Source: Adenophora triphylla var. japonica
Lineage: Eukaryota > Streptophyta > Magnoliopsida > Asterales > Campanulaceae
Direction: 5' to 3'
Length of the DNA stretch: 64,000 nt
Assembly (NCBI GenBank): GCA_022495995.1
Contig: JAFEMH010002574.1
Coordinates: forward strand, 186,001 to 250,000
The notes beneath the pieces are model-generated. The model did no database searches, was not told the DNA's origin, and saw nothing but the letters and a program-made list of their open reading frames with translations. Shown in pieces: positions 9,170 to 20,481 of this stretch. Position 1 is the stretch's first letter. Each line of letters begins with the position of its first letter. A program made the position numbers and the translations under genes.

Positions 9170-10551
9170 GTTTCTCTTTACCATCCCTGATTTGACATTG
9201 TTCCTTGACACATTGAGGACAATGTTCATTTCAAGTGTGGGGGGGGTAACTATCTATCTTTATTTCTTGCTTTCTAGTTAAATTTTTTTTATGCTTTCTA
9301 GTCTAAATTTGTTCTTTTTAACTTAGTTGCATTTTCTTTTCTTTATGTATGCATGTCTAGTATTTAAAAAAATTAAAAAAAAAATCCCTATGATGACCCA
9401 TATTATTAATCTTTATGCTTGCTATTTGCTCTAGAATAATGCCTTTGTCTTTCTTCCCATATTTTCTATGAACTTAGAAATTAATAGAAAGAAAAATATA
9501 GGAATATTTTTAGGAAGTAATTAAAAGCCTCATAAGTTAATATAGCAATACATAGGATTTTGTCAAGAAAAGCATTTATTTAGTTAGATTGAATCCTTAT
9601 TGATCATCTTTAAAGCACTTGATTTTTATTTTGTGGAAAATTTTGATTTTTTTTTTATTTCTTTAAATGTGCATATCAAATATTATTGATGTTTATTCCA
9701 TTATTAGAAACATTCATATTGTTTTGCATCCCTTGAATCACACTCCTTCATAAAATCCCATCTTTCCATTTCCACTAATCAAGTCAAGGCTAGACATTTT
9801 ATCTTATTACTAAAGAGTGACTTAGTCACCAAATCTTAAAAGCAAAAAGAAATCTATTATTCCTAAGTAACTCGGGGCACGGCGTTCGCTGCGACGATGC
9901 TTCCTTGCCAAATGGAAGTGATATCCAAAGTATTCTTGATCTAAGTATTAGGAACATGGGGTTCGCAGCCACAATGTCTCCTACTTGAAAGGATCAAAAT
10001 TACTTAAAATCTTTTGCAAAATATAACACGTAATAAAAATAAGATAATTTGTTAAACCCTTGATAAGATTTTCCACTATCATCCTCCATTTTCCACCTTT
10101 GTGATTCAAAAATGCATCTCAATTCCATGAATACTTCTAATTTGTAAATAAATGTTCATTCTTTTTATTTGTACATTTTTAAGCAATAAAATCATTTTCA
10201 CAAAATCACTCTAAAGAGTGAAGCTTTTTATGTCACAAGCATATGATCCAAGATTCATCCTTCTAATATTCTTTGCTTGATCAACTCCTATATATGCTAT
10301 ATTAGTTTATTGCCTTAAAATTGCTCCTTTAATATATCCCCTAAATACTTCTCTCTAATGATTTTCAAGGATATGAAAAATATGAATAGAAAGCTAAAGG
10401 CAATCTTCAAAAGCAATAAACATGCTACAATAAATTTTCTGAGGGATCTTTCTCAATCTTCAAAAGCAATAAACATGCATTCTTTTCTCCCTCTCTGCAT
10501 TTTCATCCAAAACTTGCTTGGGGACAAGCAAGAGCTTAGTGTGGAGGAGTT
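9170..10551 (+). other. Athila-1 3' non-coding region
   Basis: This AT-rich stretch has no envelope-like ORF. Near 9209-9246 CATTGAGGACAATGTTC is followed by a GTGTGGGGGGG tract, a conserved Athila post-pol segment. At the right end GTGTGGAGGAG (10540-10550) is the probable polypurine tract. Otherwise I see only degenerate sequence. Confidence 0.6.
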
Positions 10552-10807
10552 TGATAAGTGACTATTATATAGTCATTTATCCTAGTATTTCATAATCATT
10601 TCCTTAGTTTAATTATCATTTAGGTTGCATTTAGTCTATTTTTAACTTCTTTTACCATATATCCTCAATTTTACGCTTTTGGGTATATATTGTACATTTA
10701 GACAGGTTTTAGAGTCTATTTATGATCAATGGATGCTTGAGGATAGATTAGTGAAAAGCCATGGAAGAACAACAACAAAATCAAGCACACAAGTCATTTT
10801 CCAGCCA

Positions 10808-11036
10808 GAGTGGCTGTGCACTTGAAAAGAGAGCGGCCATGCACTTTGCCTTTTCCAGGCCAGTTTTGGTCCCAAAACTTGGAGTGGCCGAGTCCCCAAA
10901 TATGGAGTGGCCGAGCAATCTTTCTCAGAGCGGCCGTGCAGCCAACAAGGGAGCGGTCGTGCCAAATGCCCAGTTCAAACCAAAAATTGACGCCAAGACC
11001 AGAGCGGCCGTGCAAATCTCTTAGCTCGGCCGTGCA
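10808..11036 (+). promoter_or_regulatory. Cluster of eight GAGCGGCCGTGCA-type tags, Athila-1 LTR
   Basis: Copies lie at 10808-10820, 10831-10843, 10882-10892, 10905-10915, 10928-10940, 10951-10963, 11002-11014 and 11024-11036, with consensus GAGCGGCCGTGCA around the palindromic core CGGCCG. Spacing is irregular, so this is not a simple tandem repeat. The cluster ends about 65 bases before the TATA box. Several copies differ by C-to-T or G-to-A changes as expected from CpG decay. Confidence 0.75.
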
Positions 11037-11100
11037 AATGGTGTCTGCAGATTCAAAAGGCACCTTTAGAAGGCACCACCTTGAAGAGTCTCCTCCATAT

Positions 11101-11108
11101 TATAAATA
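11101..11108 (+). promoter_or_regulatory. TATA box of Athila-1 LTR
   Basis: TATAAATA in the context ATTATAAATAGGCC, downstream of the tag cluster, marks the probable core promoter. Confidence 0.75.
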
Positions 11109-12104
11109 GGCCATGTGTAATCAGTCTAAAGATATCGGGAACCATCAGATAATAGCATACCGAAGTTTAGAATACATTATATACAATTCTTTACCATTAT
11201 TTCCAAATTATTTGAAGATTCAAGTATTCATTGTTCTTGAAGTACTCTTTGGAAGGAAGCAATAAAAGTTCAAGTGATATTTCCAGCCATCATCTCTTTA
11301 TAATCATAAGTTCTTCTTCTCCTAATCTTTTCTTATTATTTATGCTTAATTGTTTATAATGGCTAGTGAGTAATGCCCCTTGTTCTTGGGGTTGGAAACT
11401 CAAAACGCCTCTTGTTCATTACCCTTTATAAAAGTCTTGTCTTCTATCTTCATCTAAACAAGTTCTTTATATCAATCTCAAAATGACTAACATTTTGGAG
11501 ACGTCCAACTTGTATGATTCAGTCGATCAAGAGAAGTACCTAGCGGAGAATCTCGATTGACAGAACCATATAAAGGAACTAGGTTTCATTGATCACGAGA
11601 GTAGTTCAATGGCCTAGGGATGTTCCTTGAATGGAAAGTTTGTTGACTTTCGAACTTAATGGATCCTTAGTAATTATGGTCATCTAGAGATAAGCCGGAA
11701 TGCCCTTTTGTGACAGGGCGGGAATACCATAAACGTAAATCTCGAAGAGATAGGGCATAATTAGTGAAGGATACAACGCTATTGTCTTGATCGTGAGAAG
11801 TAGTGTAAGCCTAACGTACCATCCTTGATTTTTATGAAAATCTGTATTTTCAAAGACATGACTATATGATGAACAATTTGGCTAAAATGATTTCCAATCC
11901 CGAGAATGCTTCGTTTATAAGAGTTTTATTAAAGTATTTTTCTGCGTATTCTCTATTTTTTTTCTAAATCAATCTTTATTTCTCCCAATTTCTTTTATAG
12001 TTGTAGTAAAAACAATTTCATCCCAAAGTAAACCCTGTCCTTGTGGGATCGATTCGTACTTGCACCCGCTATATTTCAATAGCCCGTGCGCTTGCGGATT
12101 TTAA

Positions 12105-12613
12105 ATAAAACGCTTGGTTTCGACCGAACAACCCTCCTCATCCTCGTGACGATGGAAAGATTCTATCTCCCGAATGTCTTGGTCGACAATGGTTCTGCGG
12201 TCAACATCCTTGCCGCATGCACAATGAAACGGCTCCAAATCGACCGCTCCAGAATGAGACCTTCTGCACGAATAATCCGAGCCTACGACTCCACTCCCCA
12301 CCCTGTTTTAGGGGTGATAACTCTGAGCATCCAATTCAACGAGCAAATTGAGTCGGTAGAATTCCAAGTTGTGGAAATCAAGTCCAATTTCTCCGCCCTG
12401 CTGGGACGACCTTGGCTGCACCAAATGAAAGAGATATCATCCACTCTGCACCAATGCGTAAAATTCATCAACGCTAACGGGAACCTTGAAGTGATACACG
12501 GGAGAAGCATGATGGAGAGTGCTTGGCTAGCAAGCTATGACCCAGAAGAAGGTCTCGACATGATCGAATATTCCTCGGCAGACGAGTCTCCAGTCATGAT
12601 CCATTTTGAATGA
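12105..12613 (+). pseudogene. Tat-B protease domain
   Basis: TLGFDRTTLLILVTMERF leads to LVDNGSAVNIL, the D-x-G-[ST]-A/S active site of Tat proteases (here D-N-G-S-A), then SALLGRPWLHQ. The frame is open to 12613 but its upstream gag part is missing because the Athila-1 LTR abuts near 12105. Confidence 0.8.
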
Positions 12614-13419
12614 GATCCCTACATCCACGCGCTGAGAGGTGATGAGCTAGAAATTGAAGAACTCATGGGCCAAGATGACAATTCTGATCTATACGACTGT
12701 GAAGAATGCCTAAAAGAGGATCAAGAGATGGACGCCCAGATGGAGCTTGACCCAGGAATGGACCCATACTTTGCCAGAAATCCTTCTGAAGAAAGATGGC
12801 CCACCACCAATACCTTGGAACATGTCAACCCCCATTTCGACACTCTCGGATCCCCCGCGGACAGCTACAACAGCATAGTCCAATTCAATGTCCCGGTATC
12901 TGACCTGGAAGAATAATGGCGCAACATCCTTTGAAGCCTAGTCAAGGAAGGAGAAATAGCATGCCCCCTCAATTCAGATATCGTGAATGTCATCCAAGCA
13001 AAGATCTCAGCTAAGGAAGAAGATTCTATGAAGATAATCAACATCAATAAGAATCAACTCCGAATCAGCGAATGCTTTGCCCTCCTGGAAGAAGCTCTCC
13101 ATGACTTCTATTGCCAAGGGCCCCGGGACCCGATAATAGCACCAATGAAGGGACACCCTCAAATGAACAGCCTAATACCTCCGTGGTCTGGTTTGAAGTC
13201 GAACCAAAGGCAAGCCTTCCCCCGGGAACGACATCATTCAAAGAATAGCTACCAGAGCCATCGCCACTTCCTTCAGACCTACAGCCGGTGAAGAGAAATG
13301 AAGCCTGGTCCAATCCCTCGTCTCCTAGAGTCTAGTTTCAAGTCATGTTGTATTTGAATTTGAGTCTTTCGAGTCATCTGATGGCCCTACGTCGGAAGAT
13401 TATGAGTTCATAACCAACA
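12614..13419 (+). other. Tat-B protease-RT linker, broken frames
   Basis: Acidic open segments (12665-12916 and 12983-13291) without conserved domain motifs lie where Tat elements have a poorly conserved linker. Stops and frameshifts separate them. Confidence 0.5.
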
Positions 13420-14580
13420 ATGTATCTTCTCTACGCTTTCAATAAAAGGTTAGACCTTTCTGAATATCCCCTCATTGCATCTTTAATAAATGATAAATTA
13501 ACTAAACCACAAACAGTTAATAACAATTCACTTGATAAAGATGCAGACACATTAAACGAACAATACATTAAACACATCTTTAAGCATGTTGTCAAACGAG
13601 AGGAAAATCGGGCCCAAGCTGCCGAGGAGGTTTTAACCAAAGTGAATTTGGGGACTGCTGAAGATACTAAAGAGACACAAATCCGAAGTTTCTACACTGG
13701 CACCGAGCAAGAAGCATTGAATGTGCTGCTCAAAGAATTCGTGGACGTGTTCGCTTGGTCCTACCAAGACATGCCCGGTCTAGATTCAGCCATAGTGGAA
13801 CATCGGATTCCCCTGAATCCCGAGGCTAAGCCCATCAAGCAGAAGCTACGCCGAATCAAGCCAGAATGGTCCTTACAAGTCAAAGAAGAGATCTAAAAGA
13901 TGATCCGCGTCGGCTTCATAAGGGTAATCGAATACCCGACTTCGCTCTCCAATATAGTCACGGTCACCAAGGCCAATGGAAAAGTATGTTGCTGCGTGGA
14001 CTTCCAAAATCTTAACAAAGCAAGTCCCAAGGATGACTTTCCACTACCAAACATAGACATGTTGGTCAACACTATGGCCAATTTCGAGGTCAAGTCCTTC
14101 ATGGACGGGTTCAGCGGTTACAATCAAATCAAGATGGCCGAAGAAGACCAAGAGAAAACAACCTTCACAACCCCCTGGGGAACCTACTGCTACACATTGA
14201 TGTCGTTCTGACTAAAGAACGCTAGGGCTACCTACCAACGGGCAGCGACCCCACTCTTCCACAACATGATCCACAAAGAGATTGAAGTGTACGTCGAAGA
14301 CATGATCATACATTCAAGGGTATCAGACGGACAACACCTCATCGACCTGAGAAATTTCTTCTATCGTCTTCGAAAGCATTCAATGAGGTTAAACCCTGCT
14401 AAATGCACATTCAGAGTAATCTGAGGCAAAGTCTTGAGATACATGGTCACAGAATGGGGCATCGATGTTGATCCTCAAAAGATCAAGGCCATAATAAAAA
14501 TGAGACCACCGCAAACACAAACAGAAGTGAAAAGCTACATGGGCTGCCTGCGTACATCAGCTGTTTCGTCAATCAGTTGA
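13420..14580 (+). pseudogene. Tat-B reverse transcriptase
   Basis: VFAWSYQDMPGLD and EHRIPLNPEAKPIKQKLRR give the standard Tat N-terminal region, followed by a TAA at 13894-13896, then MIRVGFIRVIEYPTSLSNIV, VDFQNLNKASPKDDFPLP and DGFSGYNQIKMAEEDQEKT. After a TGA at 14209-14211 the same sense continues to the active site VYVEDMIIHS. The family motif is Y-V-D-D; the first Asp is Glu here. At least three stops make it non-functional. Confidence 0.85.
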
Positions 14581-14587
14581 CCTCCAT

Positions 14588-15120
14588 GTGCGAGCCAATC
14601 TTTCGACTAATGAAAAAGAATGCATACATCGAATGGAACCCAGAATGCCAAGACACCTTCGAAAAAATAAAGGCATACCTTATGAGTCCTCCGATCCTCT
14701 GTCCTCCCCACGAGGAGAAGCCACTCTTGCTATAGCTAACTGTGACCGACAGCGCAATTGGAGCCATGCTATGCCAAGAAAAGAAAGAGTCAATGGTTGA
14801 GAATGCCATATACTTCGTCAGTCAAAAGTTCCAAGGCAGCGAGCTCAACTACTCAGCCCTCAAAAAAACCTGCGCAGCTCTAGTATGGGTCGTCGGAAAA
14901 TTACGACACTACATGCAGTCGCACACAGTGCACTTGGTCTCTAAAATGGACCCGGTCAAGTACCTCTTCGACAAACCATCACTGTCAATGAGGCTAGCCA
15001 AATGGTCTTTCTTCCTGGCAGAGTTTGACATCAAGTATGTGAAACAGAAGTCAATCAAGGGACGGGTAATGGCCGAACAACTGGCCGACTTCCCAACCGA
15101 CGAGGCCAAAGGTCCAGAAC
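14588..15120 (+). pseudogene. Tat-B RT thumb and first RNase H
   Basis: MCEPIFRLMKKNAYIEWNPE and KPLLL precede VTDSAIGAMLCQE, NAIYFVSQKFQGSELNYS and LEKTC-like KKTCAALVWVVGKLRHYM. This is the ordinary retroelement RNase H. The 415-codon frame 14742-15989 joins its end to the second RNase H and integrase N-terminus. Confidence 0.8.
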
Positions 15121-15560
15121 CACAATTTCCAGATGAAGGAATCTTTGCACTTGAAGGTGAAAGTCGATGGCAGCTTTTCTTCGACGGAGCAGCCAACAAA
15201 AGAGAAAATGGCATTGGAATGCTCTTGGTTGACCTTGACCCAAAAGACGAGCAAACCCTAATTGCCATAAAGCTAAACTTCGAGGTAACCAACAATGCCG
15301 CCGAATATGAAGCATGCGCTGCCGGACTAGAGGTAGCCCTCGAAAGAAACATCCAAGAGCTAGAGGTCTACGGGGACTCAGCCCTGATCATCAATCAAGT
15401 TTCCAACAAATGGAAAACGATAGACCTAGGCCTACAAAAATACCATGCCTGCATGGAAGACCTCATCGCGCAATTCAAAGAGGTCACCTTCCACTACTTG
15501 CCAAGAGACCAGAACCGGTTTGTAGATGCCCTAGCCACATTGGCTTCACTTGTGGAAATC
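15121..15560 (+). pseudogene. Tat-B second, archaeal-type RNase H
   Basis: WQLFFDGAANKRENGIGMLL, FEVTNNAAEYEACAAGLEVA, LEVYGDSALIINQV and LPRDQNRFVDALATLAS give D, E, D and D catalytic positions of an archaeal/plant-type RNase H that lies after the usual one. Dual RNase H is a hallmark of the plant Tat lineage and is my main evidence for naming these elements. The domain itself is uninterrupted. Confidence 0.85.
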
Positions 15561-15599
15561 CCCGAAGGGAAGGTGATAAAGCCATTCAAAGAAGGAAGA

Positions 15600-16925
15600 A
15601 AGGAAATTCCTGCCTACTGCTGCGACGAGCCAGAGCCCGAGCCCATCAATAAGCCGTGGTACAGCCAAATCTACCAATACCTCAAGAACAGGGAAACCAC
15701 CTTCATGAACGAGGAAGGCAAATGCAAAGAAGGAATCAAAGCCAAGAGCATCGTGGCCCTAAAACGCCTTGCCTCTCACTATATCATCCTTAGGGACATG
15801 CTATACAAAAAATGCTACCGAGGACCGCTCCTCCTCTGCATCAGCAAGGAAAAAGCGAATGAGCTCATGAACAAAGTCCACAATGGGGCTTGCGGCCCCT
15901 ACATGAATGATAGAGCCCTGATGCAGATCATTCTTCGAATGGGCTACTATTGGATCTCCATGGAGGCAGACTGTATCCACTTTGTCTGAAGCTGTGACAA
16001 GCGCCAACGGTTCTCCAACCTCAACGATCTTCTCCCTCATGATCTCTATTGCATGACCACTCCCTGGCCATTCACCACTTGGGGAATTGATGTCATCGGG
16101 AAGATCACTCCGCCCGGAAGCAACAGCCATGAGTTCATCTTGGTAGCCATCGACTACTTCACAAAATGGGTCGAAGCCAAGTCCTACAAAGTGCTAACTT
16201 CCAAGAAGGTCGCACATTTCCTCAAGGAAAACATCATATGACGATACGGCATCTCAAACGAGGTCATATCTGACAACAAATCTCACTTTGAAGGAGAATG
16301 CAACAGACAGTTGGCCAAATTCAAGATCACATGCCATAAGTCCTCTCCCTACAGGCCGCAAACTAACGGCGCGGTAGAAGCAGCAAACAAAACCCTCGGA
16401 AGGATCATCAGAAAAATGACCACACGAGGATGAGATTGGCCCGAGAAGCTGCACCTGGCACTTTGGGGCTACCAAACATCAGTCAGACTAGCCACGGGAG
16501 AAACTCCATTCGCCCTAACCTATGGGATGGAGGCAGTACTGCCCGTTGAATTGGAAATCCCCTCACTCCGAGTGTTGTTGGAAAACGAAATCAACGAAGT
16601 CGAATGGCTCCGAAGCCGACAAGACGAATTGGCCCTGCTAGACGAGCGCCGACTAAAGGCCATGGAGCACATCTGAGCCTACCAAAACAGAACGGCTAGG
16701 GCTTTCGACAAGAAAGTCAAATCCCGAGACATCAGGGAAGGCGATGTGGTACTCAAAGAAAAGCCTCCCACCCGAACCAACCCGCTTGGAAAATGGGAAC
16801 CAACATGGATCGGCCCGTTCATGGTCCAAAAGATCTTCTCCGGAGGTGCCATGAAGCTAACAGACCTAGACAGCAATCCCTTCATGAATCCAGTCAACGG
16901 AAGCAAGCTTTGCCGATACTTCGCC
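15600..16925 (+). pseudogene. Tat-B integrase
   Basis: The zinc-binding part reads HNGACGPYMN ... GYYWISMEADCIHFV then TGA, CDKRQ; the second His of the usual H-x-G-x-C-G-x-H pattern is not present. The catalytic core has WGIDVIGKI, AIDYFTKWVEAKSY, EVISDNKSHFEG and NGAVEAANKTLG, broken by TGA at 16239-16241 and 16431-16433. The C-terminus (16746-16928) has the end WIGPFMVQKIFSGGAMKLTD. Four stops interrupt an otherwise collinear protein. Confidence 0.85.
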
Positions 16926-17482
16926 TGAAGAAAATCAACTTTTCTGTCTCCCCGCCACTTCTAAAAAGTGTCGAACTACGGAGACCTGAGCCCCTCAGTC
17001 CGGAGGGAACATAGGAAACCTTCATTGGTTCGGTCTAAAAACACACAAAAACAAAAAAATTTGGATGCCAATCAAGGCTCAGATCTATCCAAACACAAAC
17101 ACAAAAGCCAAAAATGGATGTCGTCAAGGCTCAGACTGGTTTCGGTCTACAAATACAACAAAAAGTACAAAAACTGGACGCCGCCAATGCTCAGACAAAA
17201 AGCAAACAAGAGATCCTGCGTCTCGACAAAGCTTTAAAAGTAAATCACAAATCACTAACAATTAAAACACTTCTTGATGAGTACAAGAATGGTCTACTCT
17301 CAAACTCACAACATGCTAAAAGACAGCTTAATACATTTAACAAATAATGTGTCTGCAATGCAATGAATGAATACTTAGGAGGTCATTCTGCGCCACTCGC
17401 GCTTGTCCCTCGCCATTCTTCCTTTTCTTCCCTCGTCCCCGACGAGTCTTCTTTCGCTCCACGTGAGCCAAATCCGTCTCCC
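16926..17482. other. Tat-B spacer between pol and the antisense gene
   Basis: A stretch of degenerate CAAGGCTCAGA/AAACACAAAAAC repeats follows the integrase stop. I see no gene. Convergent transcription of pol and the antisense gene would meet here. Confidence 0.5.
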
Positions 17483-18201
17483 TCATTTCGAGATCAGGGG
17501 TCTCGAGTCAAACAATCTAGCAACTCGCAGAGCTTCATTCGCTCGTGCCTCGGCCTGGATCTTTTCCCTGCGAGTCTGCAAAAGGGGACCTCTCTCCATT
17601 AATCGGTCAACTCTGGTCTCGTAGTCAAACAAAGCATCTCCCGTAACATTCAAAGGGTTAGACCAGGCTTCTGCACTTCTAAGTCTATAGCTGAGATGGC
17701 AACCTTGCCCCAAAATTGCTTCATGCCTGCTCCCCAAAACAACTTAGGTCTGCCCGACATGCTGCTCGTACCAATCCAGGTACTCGGTGGTCAACACAAC
17801 ACTCTCCCGACGTCGAAGGAGTACCACAGGAGGGAAAGCGGAATACTTCCATACCCTCAGAAAATACAGAAAGGCATCTGAATCTGTCATAGAAAAAGAA
17901 GCTAACTCCATGGTGGCGATGTCGTTCTAGCCCAGCAAAGGCTCCTGCCTCATCCCAAACTGTCGAGCAACGAGCGATGGGATATAAAAAGAGGATCAAG
18001 ACAACCCCGGAACTCTGACAACATAGGAACCTTCCTGAAAGGCCCTCCTAGTCTCAATCCCCCAGTTAGGAACCGACCAACGGATCTGATGCGTACCAAG
18101 CTATGCCATTCATCTCTCCCAGGTGGAATGATCCATATCCAAGATAAGAGGCCGCTGAGCAAATGTACACGGACTAAAAAATGCCGGAGACTCAGGCATG
18201 G
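17483..18201 (-). pseudogene. Antisense DUF7745-like gene of Tat-B, C-terminal part
   Basis: On the - strand NWGIETRRAFQEGSYVVRVP and SSFYIPSLVARQFG align closely with WIPAWGLQTMRDIQDGSVVV and SSFCVPSLVSRQY of the Tat-A protein, and RRRESVVLTTEYLDWYEQ matches its last residues in the window. The end (17737-17483) has a charged helix-like tail RREKIQAEARANEALRVA. Stops near 17930 and 18028 and at least one frameshift near 18110 break it. The SIRE element cuts it at 18201; the N-terminal half is at 32502-33199. Confidence 0.75.
18197..18201 (+). repeat. Left target-site duplication CATGG of the SIRE element
   Basis: CATGG before TGTTGGTCCC at 18202 is repeated exactly at 32497-32501 after the other terminus. 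Five bases is the usual LTR retrotransposon duplication length, and removing the element restores the DUF7745-like alignment. Confidence 0.9.
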
Positions 18202-19012
18202 TGTTGGTCCCAAAGGTGGCAACAAGGGTGAAAATACAGCTAGCGTGGGGAGGGGGTGAATAGCTGTTACAAATTTTTCGCCCTCTTTTAAAAACTAAAC
18301 CTCTAAGCTTACAAAACTGCTTGCAGTTGATAATAGACTGCAAGTAGAGATGTAAAATGCACAGTGGAATAATAGAGATACAAAGCGGTTTTGGGAGAGG
18401 CGGTTTGTAAAGCGGTTTTGGTGGAGCAGTTGGTAAGTGCAGTTTACAAACAAGTGTAGTTTTGACAATGTTAACTCCAAACACAATTCTTAATAATGGA
18501 TAATTACAAATAAGATCAAACAGAGATAGAGATAAATAATTAGTAATCACAAGAAATATAAATGCAAAAATATAAGAACACGTGATTTGGAGTGGTTCAA
18601 TCGATAAATGATCTACGTCCACTACCAAGATGGTTAGTCTTGGATTTTCAAGAGTGATTTTACTATTGAGTATGAGAGATACAAGTTACAAAGATTGATA
18701 CTCAAATCTAAAATCTATTCTATGAAGATCAAATCCTAGACTATAACTAGTGTATCTCAAATGAATAATCTATGTGATTAAACAAGCGAGGTGTGTGTGT
18801 GAGAACAAGATCAAGGCTCTTTAAATCTTTGAGATGTAGAGCATAATGATTCTTGATGGTGTTAAGGCTTGATTTCTGGGCTGGGAAATATTTCTTGAAG
18901 GTTGAAGATGAAGATTCAAAGGGTTAAATAATTTCTGGGCAGAGCTTCAGCTTCTATGAACACAACACTTTTAATTTTATCAAGCAATCTTCAAATGGTG
19001 AAGATTGGGGGT

Positions 19013-19020
19013 ATTTATAC
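19013..19020 (-). promoter_or_regulatory. TATA box in SIRE 3' LTR
   Basis: TATAAATA on the - strand (context GGGTATAAATACCC). The same box is at 31815-31808 in the 5' LTR, where it would drive the element. Confidence 0.7.
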
Positions 19021-19579
19021 CCAAGCATCCAAGATATAGTCATTGGACACAGCTGTTGCAAGGACAATACTTGATGCTTTCCCATTGGTCCAAAGCAACC
19101 ACTTATGTCCTTTGGTACAGCAGCTGCAGATAAAGTTGATCAAGCTCCAGCTGCAAGCAATGAGGTTAGGACACCTGTCACCTTTTCAAGATCCTTGCAG
19201 ATCTTATTTGAAAAGTAGTCACATGACAAGATATGGTGGTTGACATTTGATATTGCTGACGTGGATTCCAATGGTAAAAAGTGGTTCACTTCAAGTCTTC
19301 AATCATTGGATGCGGTCCTGGAGTGGAGCGGTTGGATAGATGCGGTTTCACCAGGAGGTTGCAAAGTGCAGTTTGAAATATTGGAACTGCATGAGTGCGG
19401 TTCACCAAGCGGTTGTACTGCAGTTGTTCAAAGGCAGATTCAAAGAAGAATTCCTCATGTGGTTGCATATGCGGTTTGAGGTGCGGTTTTGAAACTGCTT
19501 GGAACTGCAACCTTATATCCAATGAGTCTTGTGCCAGTCTTCAAGCCTAAATTTAACCTATTCTATAAAATGGACTTAG

Positions 19580-19777
<198 letters not shown>

Positions 19778-19868
19778 TAGGGTCCTAAAGTCCTTAAAAT
19801 AGACAGGAGGTTATGGTATCAATCAAATCTAATACAAAATAGGAGGGTTAAAATATGCATACCCAACA

Positions 19869-19884
19869 ATCTCCCCCTATTTGA
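19869..19884 (-). other. Polypurine tract of the SIRE element
   Basis: On the - strand AAATAGGGGGAGAT lies directly against the 3' LTR terminus TGTTGG, the expected place for plus-strand priming. Confidence 0.8.
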
Positions 19885-20481
19885 TTGATGCCATTACCTA
19901 CAGCAAAAGCAAACATTGTACTTGGTAAAAACATGTCTATAAGAATTAACATGGTAAGTCATGTCCCAAGTCAATGCACACACTAGCTTAAGCTATAGAT
20001 TTCTATACTATTTGAAAGATTGAACATTACAATTTGAAAAGTATAGAAATGCATTCAGTGCACTTGAAAAGATATGAGTTTAAGTTTAAGGTGCGGTTTA
20101 AACTGAATGTTTAACCTTCATTTCAAAAATATGATTTTAATTTAGAAATTATTTGAATGAGGTTTTAAACCAAAAGCGGTTTCATTGTTCTACAAACAAG
20201 CAGTTTGATATGAACAAGATTTTGGAACCAATGATGCATTTTTCATTACTACCTCGAGCAGTTACAGTTACAAGGTAGAAAAGCAAAATACAAGGGTTAC
20301 AAAAAAACAACAGAAGTTGGATAAAAATACAAAGAGTGCGGTCCAACATATCAAAAGGAGTTTAGCAAAGGAAGAAAAATTACAAGTAAGAGCGGTCCTA
20401 TTGCTGATGCGGTTGATGCTGATGCTGATGCGGTTGCTGAGAAGATTGAGGGCACAGTTGATCACGGCGTTGAGTAACATC
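19885..20481. other. SIRE 3' untranslated region
   Basis: Between the envelope-like stop and the polypurine tract I see no ORF of note. Scattered GCGGTT hexamers continue. Confidence 0.5.

Larger units (their letters stand above)
4105..12104 (+). mobile_element. Athila-type Ty3/Gypsy element 1, interrupted in gag
   Basis: Reading left to right there are gag, protease, RT, RNase H and integrase remnants, a non-coding 3' region and a 3' LTR. The 5' LTR and start of gag are absent because Tat-A abuts the gag frame. The right end abuts a Tat protease frame, so Athila-1 probably inserted into Tat-B. Protein motifs and the post-integrase segment with a GTGTGGGGGGG tract are typical of Athila. All genes are disrupted. 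Confidence 0.8.
10552..12104 (+). repeat. 3' LTR of Athila-1 (about 1.55 kb)
   Basis: The LTR starts TGATAAGTGACT after the polypurine tract and ends near the Tat-B protease frame. It carries eight tags upstream of a TATA box and ends with the TTGTGGGATCGATTCGTACT and CTTGCACCCG segments common at Athila LTR 3' ends. The exact terminus is uncertain because a clear CA end is not visible. Confidence 0.65.

Noticed and set aside
9170..10551. Envelope-like gene downstream of Athila-1 integrase
   Set aside because: No ORF beyond short AT-rich frames; nothing with envelope-like features.
14909..15352. 147-codon - strand ORF opposite Tat-B RNase H
   Set aside because: It is a shadow of the + strand frame, which holds clear RNase H motifs.
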